The notes: a model not told the origin generated them from the letters alone. Counted from the first letter of the stretch, positions 36,611-50,630 are shown. The stretch: DNA of 64,000 bases from Vanilla planifolia (GCA_023846275.1 JAIUJO010000090.1:222047-286046); one strand, 5' to 3'. Program-made: numbers and translations.

Positions 36611-39490
36611 TCCAACAAGTTGTTAAGCAAAAAGCTAACTCTTTGCAAGACCCCACATACATCTTAAAAACACTTGATTCCATAAATTCCCTCATCCAAA
36701 CTCTATAATTTCAACTCAACTTCCTTTACAAGCTAATGCCAAATGGCACTCTCTAATTGGTTTCCCTCATCTCTTTGGATCAACTAACCCATGTTGGACT
36801 ATCATTAACATAGAGCCTTTTTCTTCAATCAGTCTTGAAAGTTCTCATTTGAATATTTCTTACCACAAAAAATGTGCACCAAAAAATACTCCACACTAAC
36901 TTGTGCCATACATTTTGTTATGACAGTTGCATTCTCCTACTTGTCGAGGCATAGCATTGCATCGATGAACATGCATGGGTCTCACATTTATCTGCAATCC
37001 ATTTTTGGGATTAATTGATTTAATAAGTGAGTTGTTACACACACTTTACTGGATTTCAACTTCAATGACTGCGATCCTACTATCTTAATTGACAACACTT
37101 TTCGAAGGCTCAAAGTTAGTTGACAGTTGGACATCGTAACCCAACTTTTTTGTTCATCCCAATTTAATAATTATGCTTACCAAAAGTGTCCCACTTGGAG
37201 CCTTGATTTATTGGCTAAACTCATCATAGAATTTGAGCCCTCGTATTAGTTTAAGGTATGAGAATAATTCAAGAGCATTGAGCACCCAATACCTCTAATC
37301 AATGGCTTTTCCTTATAAAACTCAAACAGTGGCCCCTATTGTCTTGAAGGAAACTATGAAGGGAACCAATTACTAGGTGCTTCAATTAATCTTTCACTTT
37401 TACACCCAAATCAGATGAATGATTTACACATTAGTATCACTATGGGCCTCCATAAATATTTCCTTAGATTTTGCTCTTCTTAGGCTTAATTCACGAATTT
37501 TTAGGTTCTTAGAAGCCTACTTCCACTCTAATACTTTATAGAAGATCTGAGTTAGTTGGTGGCTTACCCCTTGAATTAGGATCCCATAAATCAACATCCT
37601 TTTGACTTATAGCTTGCTAACCTTTTGAGTCACAAGTAGATGGTGAGCTCACTAACCATCGCCAATGCATGCGGTGTGTCCAGTTAAAACCTTGATAGGT
37701 TGGCAATTGTGATGGGCCCTGACAATGATTTCTTCATGGGTGGTGTCTACTGATCCTACCAAGCTCATTCAATTTCCTATGACTTTCTTGGATAACGAAA
37801 ATAAGTAGAAGGAACCTCATTTTTTAGTTGATGTGTATCACAAATTAGATGCTGAGATATTTAGCTACCTTGGTAGAGTCATAGTGACTCCCATCATTTA
37901 CCTATGCATGGTTGAATTTCTTTAGTTTGACATTTCGAGAACTAGGAAGAAATCACATTATGTGAGCATCCTCGAACACCATCACAATGCATTTTTGTAA
38001 TTAAACTGTTAGATTCCCTGAGGTTGAGCCAAGTTTGAGTTGATTGTTCAATGTTAAAGGAAGAGCCCAGTAAGGGCCACTCCAAATTTATCTACCAGTT
38101 GACATACTTTTAGCACCCAAGTAGCTTGAGTAGTACACCAAGAGTAGATGAGTTTGGGAGTGTGACGCTCATGCACAATCCTTAGAGCCAACCCTTTTGC
38201 TAAATTATGAATCCCTTCTGTCTACTTCTCTTGCTTACATTTCACCACATGCCAAAAGCTATTCACATTGGAGATAATGTGTAGTTATGAGTATAATGAG
38301 TCTTTAAAGGCACTATGCAATTTAGATATTTGAGGGTAATTGGGAACACATTAGAGATTGCTTGACATGTGGTGCTCTCCCAACTACTTGGCCTTGTGAC
38401 CAGTTATTTTGTTTCTAGAGCCAACAGGTTTTAAGTATAAAATTTAATATTCCCAAGGCCCGTACCAATGACTCTAAACAACTTACTTTCACTATCAATT
38501 GCCACATCATAGCTTTAAAAGTTTAACTCGGCTTTCTTTAGCAAATCATGCCAAATGGCACTCCTTGACTAGTTTCCCCTATCTCTAATGATTTTCTAAC
38601 CCAAGTGCAAGTGTCATTCACAAGGAACCTTTTCTCCCATCAATCATCAAAGTTCTCATTTTAATGTTTTCTACTATAACCAAGATCTACACAACAAACA
38701 CTCCAAGTTGGCTCACTATCTTAATTGACCAGCTCCGTTTGTAACCTGCAAGCTAGTACGTAATTGGACATTGTAACCCATCTTTCAGTTCATCGCACAT
38801 CGCCAATTATGCTTACAAACAATGGTCCACTTGGAGCTTAGATACTGTAGCTAAACTACTCAAAGAAGTTGGGCATTACTGTCAATTTAAAGTATGAGCA
38901 TTTGGTCAAGAGCAATGAGCCACCAATGCATCTAGTTATTGCCATTACCCAATAATACGCAAAATGTGGCTCTAGCTATCTTGAGAGAAACTTTGAAGGG
39001 AACTAGCTACTAGATGGTTCAAATAGTCTTTCCCCTACACACCCAAGTTGGATGACAGATTTGCATGTTGGCATTATTGTGGGCCTCCACTATAGTTTCC
39101 TTAGGCTTCACCCTACTCAGGCATACTTAACAATGTCTTTTGTTTTATTATGCATGTTCTCATTCAAGCCATTTATAGAAGATTTAGTTAAGTCATTGGA
39201 TCAGCTCTTAAATTAGGATCTCACAAATTAGCTTCTTTGCACCTTCTAGCTTGCTCACCTTTAGACTTACAAGCAAGTCAGACTTCTCTGTCCATGTTTC
39301 AAGTTAGGCTAGATGGGGAGCTGACTTGTGGTGACCAATTCACATGATGCCACCAATGTGAGCCAAAATAGAGCAAACATTATGACTAACCATGACGATA
39401 ATTTCTCCATGGGAAACATTCTCTTGGGCTCCCATCATCTCGATGGAGTAAGATAATCCACTCCTCGAGCTTTGTAATAAGCTATCTGAT
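36610..39490 (+). repeat. X-Y-X modular repeat (period about 1.8 kb), copy 1
   Basis: Block X (about 36610-37745) reappears at about 38400-39420 with Y (about 37745-38400) between. The word gccaaatggcact marks both X copies at 36738 and 38550 (1812 bp apart); cacttggagcc/cacttggagct and gggcctcca also recur in order. The second X lacks about 170 bp near 38700. Compared with copy 2, the Y block before the first X is missing here. I recognise no protein on either strand. Confidence 0.75.
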
Positions 39491-41300
39491 AATGTTCTAC
39501 ATCAGGCCAAGGCAGACCATCCACTGCCATCTATACTTCTCCCTCAATAATTTCCAAATTGCTTTAAGTCTCTTTTCAAAGTCCTTTTTATCTTTCCCTT
39601 ACAGCACTTTTTTGTTATCGATCTCTTTCAATTATTTAGCCTTCGACTAAACCTATCACCTAATTTGGACTACATTTCCAAACAACATAACTCTTTGATA
39701 ATGCTTAATGTAGCAAGTGGGAATGAGCAACATAAGGCTCTTACCCTCCCAGGGACCTTCTTTTAGGATACTTGATAATGATTCATGGCTGAGTACCCCT
39801 CTATAGATTACAATTTGGGCGTTAGGCTATCTGATTTGCATATTTAGCTTTTCATATTTTACTTGATATTACAAAAAGAATCCTCATAAGTTCTTACTCC
39901 TCTACTTATTCTTATGCTTAACTTAATCGGTAGCCTCATCAACATGGGGTCAAAATTACACTTCATAAAGCATGGAGTTGAATTTGTGAGGGGCATTTGC
40001 TTGTCATGCTATAACATTAATTCATAATGGCCAGTGACTTAACATTTCGTGTCCATCTCTAACTACATCGACAATTAACCATCACCCAACACTTGAACAA
40101 GTCAGGCCATAGCACAGGGTACTATCAGTTGACTTAAATCTAGGGTTAGGACCAAAATGAAAGATTCCAAGCTTCTGCAAGGAGCAATACGTCACATTAT
40201 ACCAATATATGTAAGCCATTAGCTTGCATCCTTGGGTACAAATTACATTCAAAATGTTGATGGTTCACTGGATTCTATAATTCACAAGATGTATCACATT
40301 TCTCTACATTCCTCAGCAATATGAAAACCAAGATTTTTTTTCTTGATAGTGTTTTGATATTTAATTACTAATCTCCATAGACTTTGTAACACATAATGGA
40401 CTCATTACTAGCTTAATATTTTCTCTCCATTCGCACATGACCATGCCTATAGTTTATTTTTTTATTCCCCTAAGCATCGAGCTCCACCTTGAAGAAAGTG
40501 CATGTGTGATGGAAGAATGTGACATCAAATAGCTATCACACACCAATGGTTTCACATAGCACTTGAACATTCATAGCTCTCATCAATGAACCTTTTGACA
40601 AATTCACTTATGAAAACATTGTTATGTGTTCTCCTCCTTCTAAATGATAAGGTTCAGTAAACTTCTCATCAAGTCACATGTAGTAAACTTCTTACATTGT
40701 ATATATCACTTCACTGGACCTTTCAATCAGTTGGAGCAAAGGGTAGTTTGTACAAAGAGTAGGGTTGTAGTAAATATAAGATAATGACTAGTGCTTATTT
40801 AGATTTCTTTGTTGAGGACCAACAATTGAAATGATCTATCTCCATCAAAGTGAGATTTTTGTAAGATTACCAGAGCACATTAACCATGGCAATGGACTTT
40901 TTGAATACATTAGTGTAGCATGCATGTGACCCACAAAATCCAAAGCATCATAGGCCTATTATTTCCCGAAATGTTAATGTCTTTTGAGCTAATATTACCT
41001 TTAAAAAGCTAGCCATAGGGCTCCCCACATAGCTAATTTGAAGTATGAAGTCTCACTTATTAATCGAATTAACTTAACAAATCTCTTCACCAATTAAGAC
41101 TTTTCATGCACCACCACCCATAGAATTAAGAAAGAACTCTCAATTTATCAATCCTTACTATGTTTGGACTGAGTAACCATCCAAGTATTGAGTCAAATAA
41201 AGCTACAAGCTCCACTCATGGTGGTGTACTCACATCAATTCCTTTAAGGTTTAGCCTTAAGGCCATACCCCCATAAGTTTGTGGAAGGACACATTGGTAA
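39490..41300. other. Interval without recognisable feature
   Basis: Probably continues the duplicated tail, whose partner would lie beyond the right end of the window. Both strands are broken by stops. A small inverted repeat ttaagg/ccttaa lies near 41252. I see no gene. Confidence 0.4.
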
Positions 41301-42440
41301 TGTTGGTGATATTGTTGGACGATAGACAGTCAAAATATGATGTTTGTCTAGGCAGATGGTATTCCTTGTAGTACAAGGTAGGTCAAGGTATGTAGCAGAA
41401 CTAGAAGGTAGGGAAGAAGCTAGGCTGAATTCTTGTTCTGGTTGGAGTTGTCACCTTGGTGGAAGACATGTTTTGACATGTGCTTAATTTTGGTTTGGAA
41501 AAACTCTAAAATGAATGTGTAATCAATAGTTTCTTTAGTACCTAAGAGGATTAGTGATCAATGGAAATCTCTAAATCTAGAAATACTACAAAAAATAACA
41601 AGGACTTTCTTCGTGTTATTATCATCGGCATTGGTGGCCATCGAAGTTTTTTTAACCCTACAAAAGGATAGTTTTGAGGATCCATGTTTATTTTCTTGCA
41701 ATCCATTTATTCGACAAAGTTTGGTGGTCAACTTCAATGAGGTGAGTGGAACAATATCATGACATCACTAGAAGTATCAAAGTCAGATGATTTCTATTGT
41801 GATCATAAATCATTTAAGGATGATTTGGGTGAATCTTAAGTATGCATGATGCTTTAACAATGAAAGTTAGCATGATAATAAGGATAAGGAAGGAGGTGGA
41901 AGAGTTAAACCTATTAGATCATGAATTGAAGTTAATTGAGCCTATAAAATTATGTACCGCCTCAAACGAGCTTGTTGCATGTCCAATTTGTACTAAAGTA
42001 GCATATTTATGATGGGCATGGAAAGTGTTTAGGGGAATGCCAAAATGGTATTGGAGGAAAAATCTTTGAATGAAAATCATCTAGTAAATAGCTTGGGAAA
42101 GGTGAGATTCAACAAGGCTTTTATATGATGAAGAAAGAACAGTGATAATAACATATCCATCGGAGATCCCATTGTTAATTTCATGGAAAGTGTGACAAAT
42201 TTATATGTGAAGATGCTGACACCAAGCAATACCTCTTTCATAATTAATGATGAAATAGACCTTTTGAGTGTGGCTTTTGGTTTAAGAGTTTGTTATCACT
42301 AGTATTATTTTATTTAAGAGTAAATGGTGATCAATTGTCTTTTCAAAGGATTGCTAGAACACTCCAATGTAGATTGTGTCATTTCAGTGGGTTTCAATTG
42401 TTATATTTGTTAGCTATATGATTTTTTAGACTTTGAGTTA
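41300..42440 (+). other. Probable LINE 5' region of copy 3, unassigned
   Basis: Base composition and the following DUF4283-like segment suggest the LINE 5' untranslated region and start, but no motif is readable. Confidence 0.3.
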
Positions 42441-42660
42441 GTTGCAAATTAAGAGACTTTGTGGTTGGGTGGACCCTATAAGGTTGTAAGAATTACATTG
42501 GCATTAGATTTATGGACACATGGTTTTGAGCCTAGTATAAGAATTTTGTGTTCCCTAATTTGGGTTTATTTTTGGGCACACCCTCTTCCACATTTCCAAA
42601 CTCATGGGTGAGCCTATTCTGATTTATAGTCAGATGGTTGACGTGTAGATGTCATCCTTT
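42290..42660 (+). pseudogene. LINE DUF4283-like remnant, copy 3
   Basis: Around 42500-42600 the sequence can be read as LALDLW, HGFEPS and then IWVYFWAHPLP, matching the domain's end (W-x-P-x-F, P-VWVRLPGLPLE). It aligns at DNA level with 25400-25520. Frameshifts occur inside. The zinc knuckle expected further on is not readable here. Its position about 2 kb before the endonuclease fits plant LINE layout. Confidence 0.58.
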
Positions 42661-44550
42661 ATCAGGGTGTGTTCAAGAATAGACCATTCAAAGCTACTAG
42701 GACTAGATCAGTGGCATAATGGGCCATTTGGTCAATCTTTTTAGAGGTATGAATATGAGGGACTAAACTTTATCTACAATATCTATGGCTAGGTTGGACA
42801 TGATTCTAGGATATGTATAATTAGCATGCTGGTTTAGAATGCTGCTACAGTTTAGGGCTTCTAACCTATAGAGGTAAGACCTGATCAGGATAGAAAAGTG
42901 AGGGTGGGTTTTAGACAAGTGATGATAAGAGCTCATGATGAGAAGAAAATTTGTTTGGAACCATTGATGGTTATGCAACCTAAAAGAAAATAGTGTCTAT
43001 AGCAAGACAATTAGAAAGACTATAAATGGAAAGGTATGAGTAGGTTGGAGACTAGTCAGTAATAGAATCTTAAAGATATAAATCAAGTTATGCATAGGGA
43101 TAAATGCTAAACCAAGATTGCGGGGCATAATTGGGGTTCATCTAAGACTTAGTGGGTATCAAAATAAAGAGTTTATGTCGAAGATGTGATTATGTGAAGC
43201 AAAAAGAAATATCCATCATGTTACAAGGAAGTGGATGATAGTTGTAGTGATTCTTCATAGATTATGTTATAGAATTCGAAAAAATATTTGGTAGTCTTAT
43301 GCAATCTAAGTCCATTCATTATAGTGGCACCACTTAATGCTTTGAAAAGGGACAAATAAACTATAGAATAAACTTGGAGATGATATTGAAAATAAAAAAG
43401 ATAAAGTTTGTCTCATAAAATTTTTAAAATTAAAAAATAATCAATGGTGGTATTTCAAAAGAGCTTTGGGTTTGTTAGAGAATGGAGTAGTGGCCCCATC
43501 TATCCCAAAACTTTTGAGGAACTACATATGGCTTTGTTGTTACTAGGCTCACTTGAACATTATATTTGGCATTATTCATGGCTTTACTTTGCCATTAATA
43601 AGGTATTTTGACTGTGGAAGATAGAAGAAAATAAGGTATTTATACTACTATATTTCTATTAATCTTATGAAGTTCACTTGGCAAAGTATTTAGTGGTATT
43701 CGATTACCAGTTTGGTGTTGATCTTGATGGATATAGTTCAAGCTTGGCTCAGGGTATGCCAAAATCTACAAGGTAGAGAGAAGAAATATTACATATCTTC
43801 TAGATTTGTTGATTAATAGGTATGCAAATCCTCTAGTGTTTTCAATAGAGGAATGATTTTGAATGTCAACTTAAAGTTTATACAATTATTGGAGTAGTGG
43901 AGGTTTTCAATCTATGTTTGCCAAATTTTCAAAGGAGTGGTCAGCCAGCTCACAAAAAAGGTTTTGTGTGAAAAGCTACATAGAATTAGCCAATAGGAGA
44001 TTTATTATGCACCTAAGCTCTATATCAATTGACTGAATCAGGAGCTAAATGAGAGAAACAATGTACTAGATTTGAGAAGCACCTTTATTGGATAAGCCTT
44101 GAAGAATTCTATTAGAATGCATATAAGGATAAGTGTCTCTTTATTAGCATAGAATCATGACTATATTTTTAAGAGAGAGGACGGAACCTTGAAGAGAAGG
44201 AGCATTATTGGGACCAAGAATCTTTATTCAACTTCAAATTGTTGGTTCGAGGTATAGCTTCATATCTTGGGTTGTAAATTTTTTGGGGTAAGTGATTTAT
44301 GGACAAAGAACTTGGGAAATTCAAGTTGTGAAAATAGACTAATTTTGAATAATGCAATGAATGTCATGAAGTTTTTGACTCCTAGGTTCTACTACCGATC
44401 AGTGGTGCCAAAAAATTGTAGATGTTGCAAGTGGGGAGTGCTGTAAAGCTATGTTGTCTACATAGTGGCTTCTTTTTTAGCTAATAAAGCATGGTTGTAT
44501 TTGTAGCATGAAATATTCAAGAGGTTAGAGCTATAAAATCTCATAGCTAC
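42660..44550. other. Unassigned LINE linker sequence, copy 3
   Basis: Lies between the DUF4283-like segment and endonuclease. No open frame of note on the + strand; the 71-codon minus-strand frame at 42763-42978 has no support. Taken as decayed linker. Confidence 0.35.
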
Positions 44551-45160
44551 TTGTAGTGTTTACTAACGCCGAATAAGGTCTTCATAGTTGATTTATTGGA
44601 AACTCAAGTGGAGAACTTCAATAGATGTGAGAAGGATCAACTTTTTGTGTAAGAATTGGATGTAGGTAAAGCTTGATATTTTGAATTCATCGTCAATGGT
44701 CGTCACTATCAAAATGAGACCTAGTACCAATAATTCTTGGTAGTGTTGTGTGCATCAAAAGATTATATTAAGCATCGGATAGCCTAGGACCAAATTTGAG
44801 AATTAGCAAGGCTTGGTGGATCATTGATTATTGCATAGGATAACCACACTTTAGATGCAAATAATCAAAAAAGGGGGAAAAGATTTAGCAGTGCGAAAGA
44901 TCAATATTGGTTCTTCAGCTTCATTCATGATCTAGGTCGTGCTCACTTGGGATTTATTTGAAAAAGATTGACTTGGTGCCATATTAAGGTGTTGTGACTT
45001 CATATAGATGAAACATATGTATAAATTTTAGGAGTATTGATGGCATGCAAGCATTCTTGAGTACAAGACTGACACATCTTCCTCGTATCAATTAAAACCA
45101 CTACCCTCTGCTTATTAAATTTTGTTAGCTATCATTTAATAAAGTTGATAAGAGAACCTA
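44550..45160 (+). pseudogene. LINE endonuclease remnant, copy 3
   Basis: L1-type apurinic/apyrimidinic endonuclease nicks target DNA to start integration. LLETQVENFN near 44600 matches the ETKV block; IVNGRHYQ near 44690-44720 fits the middle. SFIHDLGRAHLGFI with RLTWCHIK near 44920-44990 matches the block D-x-G-x-x-G-x-x-FTWCN, and TRLTHLPRIN near 45065-45095 corresponds to the H-x-x-R-x-x-SDH end, with the SDH itself not preserved. Stops interrupt it. Confidence 0.7.
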
Positions 45161-45249
45161 GTTTGAAAACATATGGCTATCATTTCCTTATTCAACAAAT
45201 TTAGTGTAGGTAGCTTAGAAAAGGACTATAAAAGAAAATCTTATAAGTA

Positions 45250-46760
45250 GTCTTTCCACAAAATTTAGTAGAGCATTAACAATATTAAAGAAATGGAGTG
45301 TAGCTAAGCTTGGTAATATTCTTAATAAGCCTCACCAATTCATGTAGGAGAACAAGAAGCTTCCACTTAAGTAATCTGAGTATGGGTTAGTATAGCCAAA
45401 AAATGATCTTTTGGCACATCATATTGCTTCTTATCACAAGGTGATGGCTTTAAAAGAAGGTTGGTGGTAGCAACATGCTAAGCTTTATTGGCCTACCCTT
45501 TGGGATCAAAACACACATTTTTTAGATAGCGACTACTTCTGCATATAGAAGAATTTATATGCATCATCTCAAAAGTGATAGTGGGGAATTAGTGCCTTTC
45601 CTAAGGAAGATTAAAGACATTCTCATGTAGCTCTTAAGCAAGAAGTGTAGTTTGGGCAATATGAACCACTCAAACCTTTCAACTTTTGAGAACTATCAAG
45701 AGTGAGCAAGCAGTAATTCTTGTAACTCCAATTACTAACTATGAGATTTGAAAGTTGAATTATATATTGAACAAAATAAAGACTCTAGAGTGGATGACAT
45801 CCATACTAAGCTATGTATGGTTTTTGGGACATTACCTAAGTGAATATTGTCACAACTATGAAATATTCTTTAAAGATAGCTATACACCAAAATTGTGAAA
45901 AGACATTCCAGTCATTCTTAACCCTAAAGTTAAAGTTGCTTTTAAACTCAAGCAATTCCATCTCACGAATCTTTGTAATGTGATTTACAATGTAGTGAAC
46001 AAAATTTTGGCAGGTAGACTAAAGATTATGCTTCCTAATATTATAGCTAAGGAAGAAGTTATTTTTGTACCTAGCCATGCTATATTTTATAATATATTTT
46101 TGGCACAAGAAATGGGTGTTCGTATGAATTTATCTTCTTCCATATAAGGTTTAGTAGAAGTAAAGTTAGATAGACCAAACTTATGATAAGGTCAACTAAA
46201 CATTTATGCTAGATATGCATAAACATTTGTAGTTCATCAATCTTGGGTGTTATTTGATTGAGACATATATCAATACACCAAGATTTTGGATCATGTTTAA
46301 TGGTATCCTCCTTCAGTGGATTGAAGCTGCTAGGGGTCTTAGGTAGGTGTGTCAACATTTACCAAACTTTTTTACTATTATGCATGTGTTTCTCTCTTGG
46401 TTTATTCAATTCTAGGTAGAGAAAGCCACCTTTAGTATAATTTTGATTGACCGTTCTCCCCAATGATTAAACACCTTCTATATGCTAAGGACATCATTAT
46501 TTATACACCAATAAATTATGTTATAGTGAGGACAATTTTGGACATTATGAAGTAACATGGAAAACACTCAAATCAAGTGGTAAGTCTTAAAAACTCTAGA
46601 ATATTATATAGCAAGGGCATGGAATGAAAGTGAAGGAAGTTGATATAAAGAAAATTATATATCATTTAAGCTATTAAATTGAAATATCTAAGCATACCTA
46701 TTGTAGATACTAAACTTCACAAAAATACTTCAAATTTAATATTGATCGAGTTGAAAGCTT
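45250..46760 (+). pseudogene. LINE reverse transcriptase remnant, copy 3 (no LTR insertion)
   Basis: Best-preserved RT of the three. It carries NLCNVIYNVVNKILAGRL near 45970-46023, then AKEEVIFVPSHAIF and LAQEM, matching the RPISLCN-x-xYK-x-x-x-K-x-L-x-x-RL, EEQ-x-FV-x-GR-x-I-x-DN block. FWIMFNGILLQWIEAARGLR lies near 46285-46345. The catalytic box reads LLYAKDIIIY at about 46475-46505, with Lys in place of the first Asp of YADD. The site where copies 1 and 2 hold a copia LTR is uninterrupted here (about 45255-45290). Confidence 0.82.
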
Positions 46761-47440
46761 TTTGGCATGGTAGAAGATCAAGTAACTATTGATGACTGGG
46801 CATGTTGTCATGATCAACTTGGTGTTAACTATATTCTTGCTTATTACTTAGCTTACTCTTTAATTCCAAGTGCGTTATTGTTGAATTGGAGAAACTGATA
46901 CATCGGTACTCTTGGAGTAGTTGTAATGTTAACATCTCTGAACATCATAGAAGTTGGAGAAGTAGGTGGAACTCATGCATTCAAGTTCATCCATTAGAAT
47001 GGAGAGGCCACTTGTCTAATAGAATGTAAAACACATGATAGAATGATCCTTATTATGATAATGAAAATAAAAATGAATAAAGAGTGGGGAATCCTCAAGT
47101 AATTTAGAAAACAAAAAAAAGGGTGCTAAGGTAGGTGAACACTGGAATTTATGTCTAGTTTAGGCAAGATATTGGAATGCTTTGTAATAAGATTCTTGTT
47201 TGAGTGTAGCGATTGATATATAGGAATTCAAGGTACACATAATCAGTTTCAAAGCTAAAAATTCATTGAAAAACAAAAAGGAAAGATTAGGCACTCTATT
47301 ATGCCTTATAAGTGTAATGTAAATGTAAAGCAAGTCTAGAAGTAGCATTATTAGACTATGGTTGAAGGTGGCAGCTAAATCAAATGTGTTTCAATGCACT
47401 ACTTGATGATTTAACATTTATTGCAACTGCTTTTGCAATG
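46760..47440 (+). other. Junction between LINE copy 3 and its tail
   Basis: No zf-RVT or RNase H can be read, so the 3' third of the LINE is deleted or replaced in this copy. The stretch 47165-47370 is shared with 27845-28060. Nothing else recognised. Confidence 0.45.
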
Positions 47441-47449
47441 ATTCATCTT

Positions 47450-48680
47450 TCGTATGAAAACATCCCTATCACTAGACTTGCCCTCCAATATTGTTGATTA
47501 TTATCAGTACTTCATGTCGAGATTAGGTAATTTGCCTACTAGCCACCTTCCGTGGATGTGGTTGTCATTTCTTAGGCTCCTTCTTTGAAATCAAGCGTAG
47601 ATTCTCTACAACCTATCACCACCATGGTAAGCCCATATCCTATAATTGAAGGTTGATAAGACAAAAATTAAAATGAAGCATCATGGGCATGGAGGCTACG
47701 TGATCTGTTAGGAGATCATGAATTAATATGGAGCTAAGAGAAATGTTACATTGACCTTCTAACTAAAAATGCATTTCTTCCAAAATTTTAAGTTTGATGT
47801 ACATATTAGCCCTAGAATTACTATAATTATCCAACTAGCATGTACCATCACATAAATAATAACTAATTTATTGAGCCATTGATAGTTTCGCACTCTAAAA
47901 TTGCTCACACTCCAGGTAACATATGACTAGTATGAAGATCAACTAGGAAGCAATACAAAGATAAAGCAGTTGGCAACACCTCATGTCATAGTTAACATTT
48001 TTTTATGTTTGAAAATAATCCACAAACGAAGAGAGAATATTCCCAAGTTGGGACACCATTCCTTATGTTCTTAAACATTTCCTCTTGATTGTATTATTCT
48101 TTTGTGATAAACCTCCTAAGTAGAGAATGATAACCAAAAGGAATGATTTCCAAGATCATGCTAAAGTGATAGGAAGGATAATAACACATTCAATAGCATT
48201 GTTGAATGCCAAAAGTTTCAACACAGGAGAATGATGGTGTCAACAAAATAGTAGAATGAAACCTACCCATCCTATAGAAAAATAGGTATACAAAAAGAAG
48301 CACAAAATGTATGCAAAAAGAAGAACAAATCATTTAATTAAGGAAGAAGGCCTTGGATAGCTCTCGCATGACATGAGTATCAGTAATCCCTAGTCAATAG
48401 GAATAATCATAAAATGATCCATATTGGTGTGCACCAATCAAACAACTACTAAAATGCTTGAAAAATTATCGCACTTTTCAAATCAAAGATGTTGATTGGC
48501 TCATTTAACCAGAAAATTTTTTGGCCAAGGTCATTGATAAGAAAGCAAGTAAACTGCATGTTCAAAACTTCAATAACCACCAAGAAATGCAATGATAGTT
48601 GCTTAAAAATTTGCAATTCCACAACAAGTTGGTTCCATCTATTGGGCCCACCATGATGCTTGTACAAAAAGACACAACAC
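47450..48680 (+). repeat. Non-coding LINE-associated tail A, copy 3
   Basis: Aligns with 32890-34040 and 56390-57690. Indels in the copies are not multiples of three, so no shared protein is likely. It follows a LINE lacking its RNase H, so the association with LINEs does not depend on that domain being present. Confidence 0.68.
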
Positions 48681-50630
48681 GAAGGTGAGGCTTGACCCCA
48701 TTAGCTGCACCATTCGAAAGCAATAACATGCCCAACCAATACATGGCTAAGTCCAATTTGCACCCAGTGAAGTTTCATTGTAATATTGGAAAACATCAAA
48801 CAAAACAAATCCTAGGGTAGTAAGGTGTAATAGCTCCATATAACACCAAGTCAAGTCCTTATTACAATGACACCCATTCCATCAATAGTAGTCCTAATAG
48901 ATGATAATGGTAAAAAAGAGTTACACATTTTAGGCATAAAATGCTACCCCTAAAGAAAGCCAATGCGTAGGCCAAGGGGATGCCCCACACATCACACCAT
49001 GAAGGGCATGAGCACATACAACATGGACTTGTCAAGTCCACATGAAGCCACCAAACTTTCACCATAACATTGGCAAAACTGACCCTCACAATGCCCAATG
49101 TATAAGGTAAAAGGTGACGCTTTAACTAAACACAAGAAGTCTCCTAATAAGACATCATCATATCCATACACCAACATCTTATAATGTTAAAAATACAAAA
49201 AAGGTTACACTTCTTGGGCACCACCTACCTCTTTCATAAGATGCATTAGGGTATATGTAGGCTGGCTTCTATTCATGTGCACATTGCATTACCATGCATG
49301 AACTTTGCTACAATGCACTAAGTAATCTATCAAATATGTAGCTATAGTAGTTAGGCACTAAGTCTGTACCCTTGCATGCACAAAACCCAGCACATATTGC
49401 ATCATCCAACTCACCACAAGCCACATTACACTACATAATGCCCGTTGTAGATTACATATTGTGATAATTTTGTAAAGAAAGATGGTAAATCTTCCAAAAA
49501 GGCGTCACCTAATCCACATGCCAATAACCCATTGTGCTAAAAATGACAAAAAACATTGCTCTTCTTGGGCTTAACAAACTACATGCAAACGATGAATCAG
49601 GGCATGCTCAGATTGGTTGTTGCATATTAGCACAATGCTACAATGCTCATAGTGTTCTAGTGCATGTAACTTGCATCATACCCAATCATGTACAAACACT
49701 AGTGCATAATACATGTTCTAACTTCCATTACATCACAAGACACATTACATCACATATGTTTTATTAGAAATTACATATTACAGCACTTCAATTAAGGAAC
49801 AAGAAAAATTTTCAATAAGGCATCACCTTATCCATGCATCAGAACCTGCAATGCAAAAAATTTAACAAATACATTTATACGTCACTAGCCCCACTTGTTG
49901 CACGTGTGATATTGCTGACCAATCATAGGCTACCTATCGTTGGAGCACAAAGTGGAATACTAAACATGCACATAGAAGACATCCATGCTTGGCAAGGGAT
50001 CAAGCCAAGAATGAAAAAAAGGCTTAGTAGAAATTGCATAATTCAACTTTCGTTTCACTGTGAATTGCATCGTGTTAGACATTACCCCTTGTAGATTGCA
50101 TGTTTTCATAATTCTATAGAGGAGGAAGGTGATTCTCCTAATAGGGCATCATCTTATCCAAGCATCAGTAGCTCACAACACTAAAAATACCGAAAGAAGA
50201 AGCATTTTGTGTGTGCCTACAATCGAGCTCTTTGGAATTAGCAAGGATCATACATACTAGCTACCATGTCCATGAATAGTGCATCATTGATGTGTGGTGT
50301 GCTTAGTGCTTTACTACTTGTGTAGCCATAGCAATGTAAAGCCAAGGCTATACCAAAGGTTACACAAACTCTAACACATATTACACCATCTAATTATCAC
50401 TTTCTTGCAGGCCACATCAAGAAAGACAAGTCTCTCAATAAGGCAGCACCTTCTCCAAGCACAACCAGCTAGTAGTGCTACAAATTTAAAAAAACAATGT
50501 ACACTTTATGGCACCTACATGTCACCTTTATAGGATAACACTATACCGATGCATAGTGCCACCTTGCATATTACCTCTCATTATTTGCATATTGTGACAC
50601 TTCTATCAACAAAGGTAGAAAGTCCCTAAA
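48680..50630 (+). repeat. About 330-bp tandem repeat, copy 3 (about 5.5-6 units)
   Basis: The core word (cccttgtagattgcat and variants) recurs near 48756, 49089, 49436, 49755, 50085 and 50573. Spacings are 333, 347, 319 and 330; the last interval contains a unit cut short near 50410, where a deletion removes the core word. Several short open frames here, such as 49534-49767 and 49834-50094, are by-products of the repeat. Confidence 0.84.
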
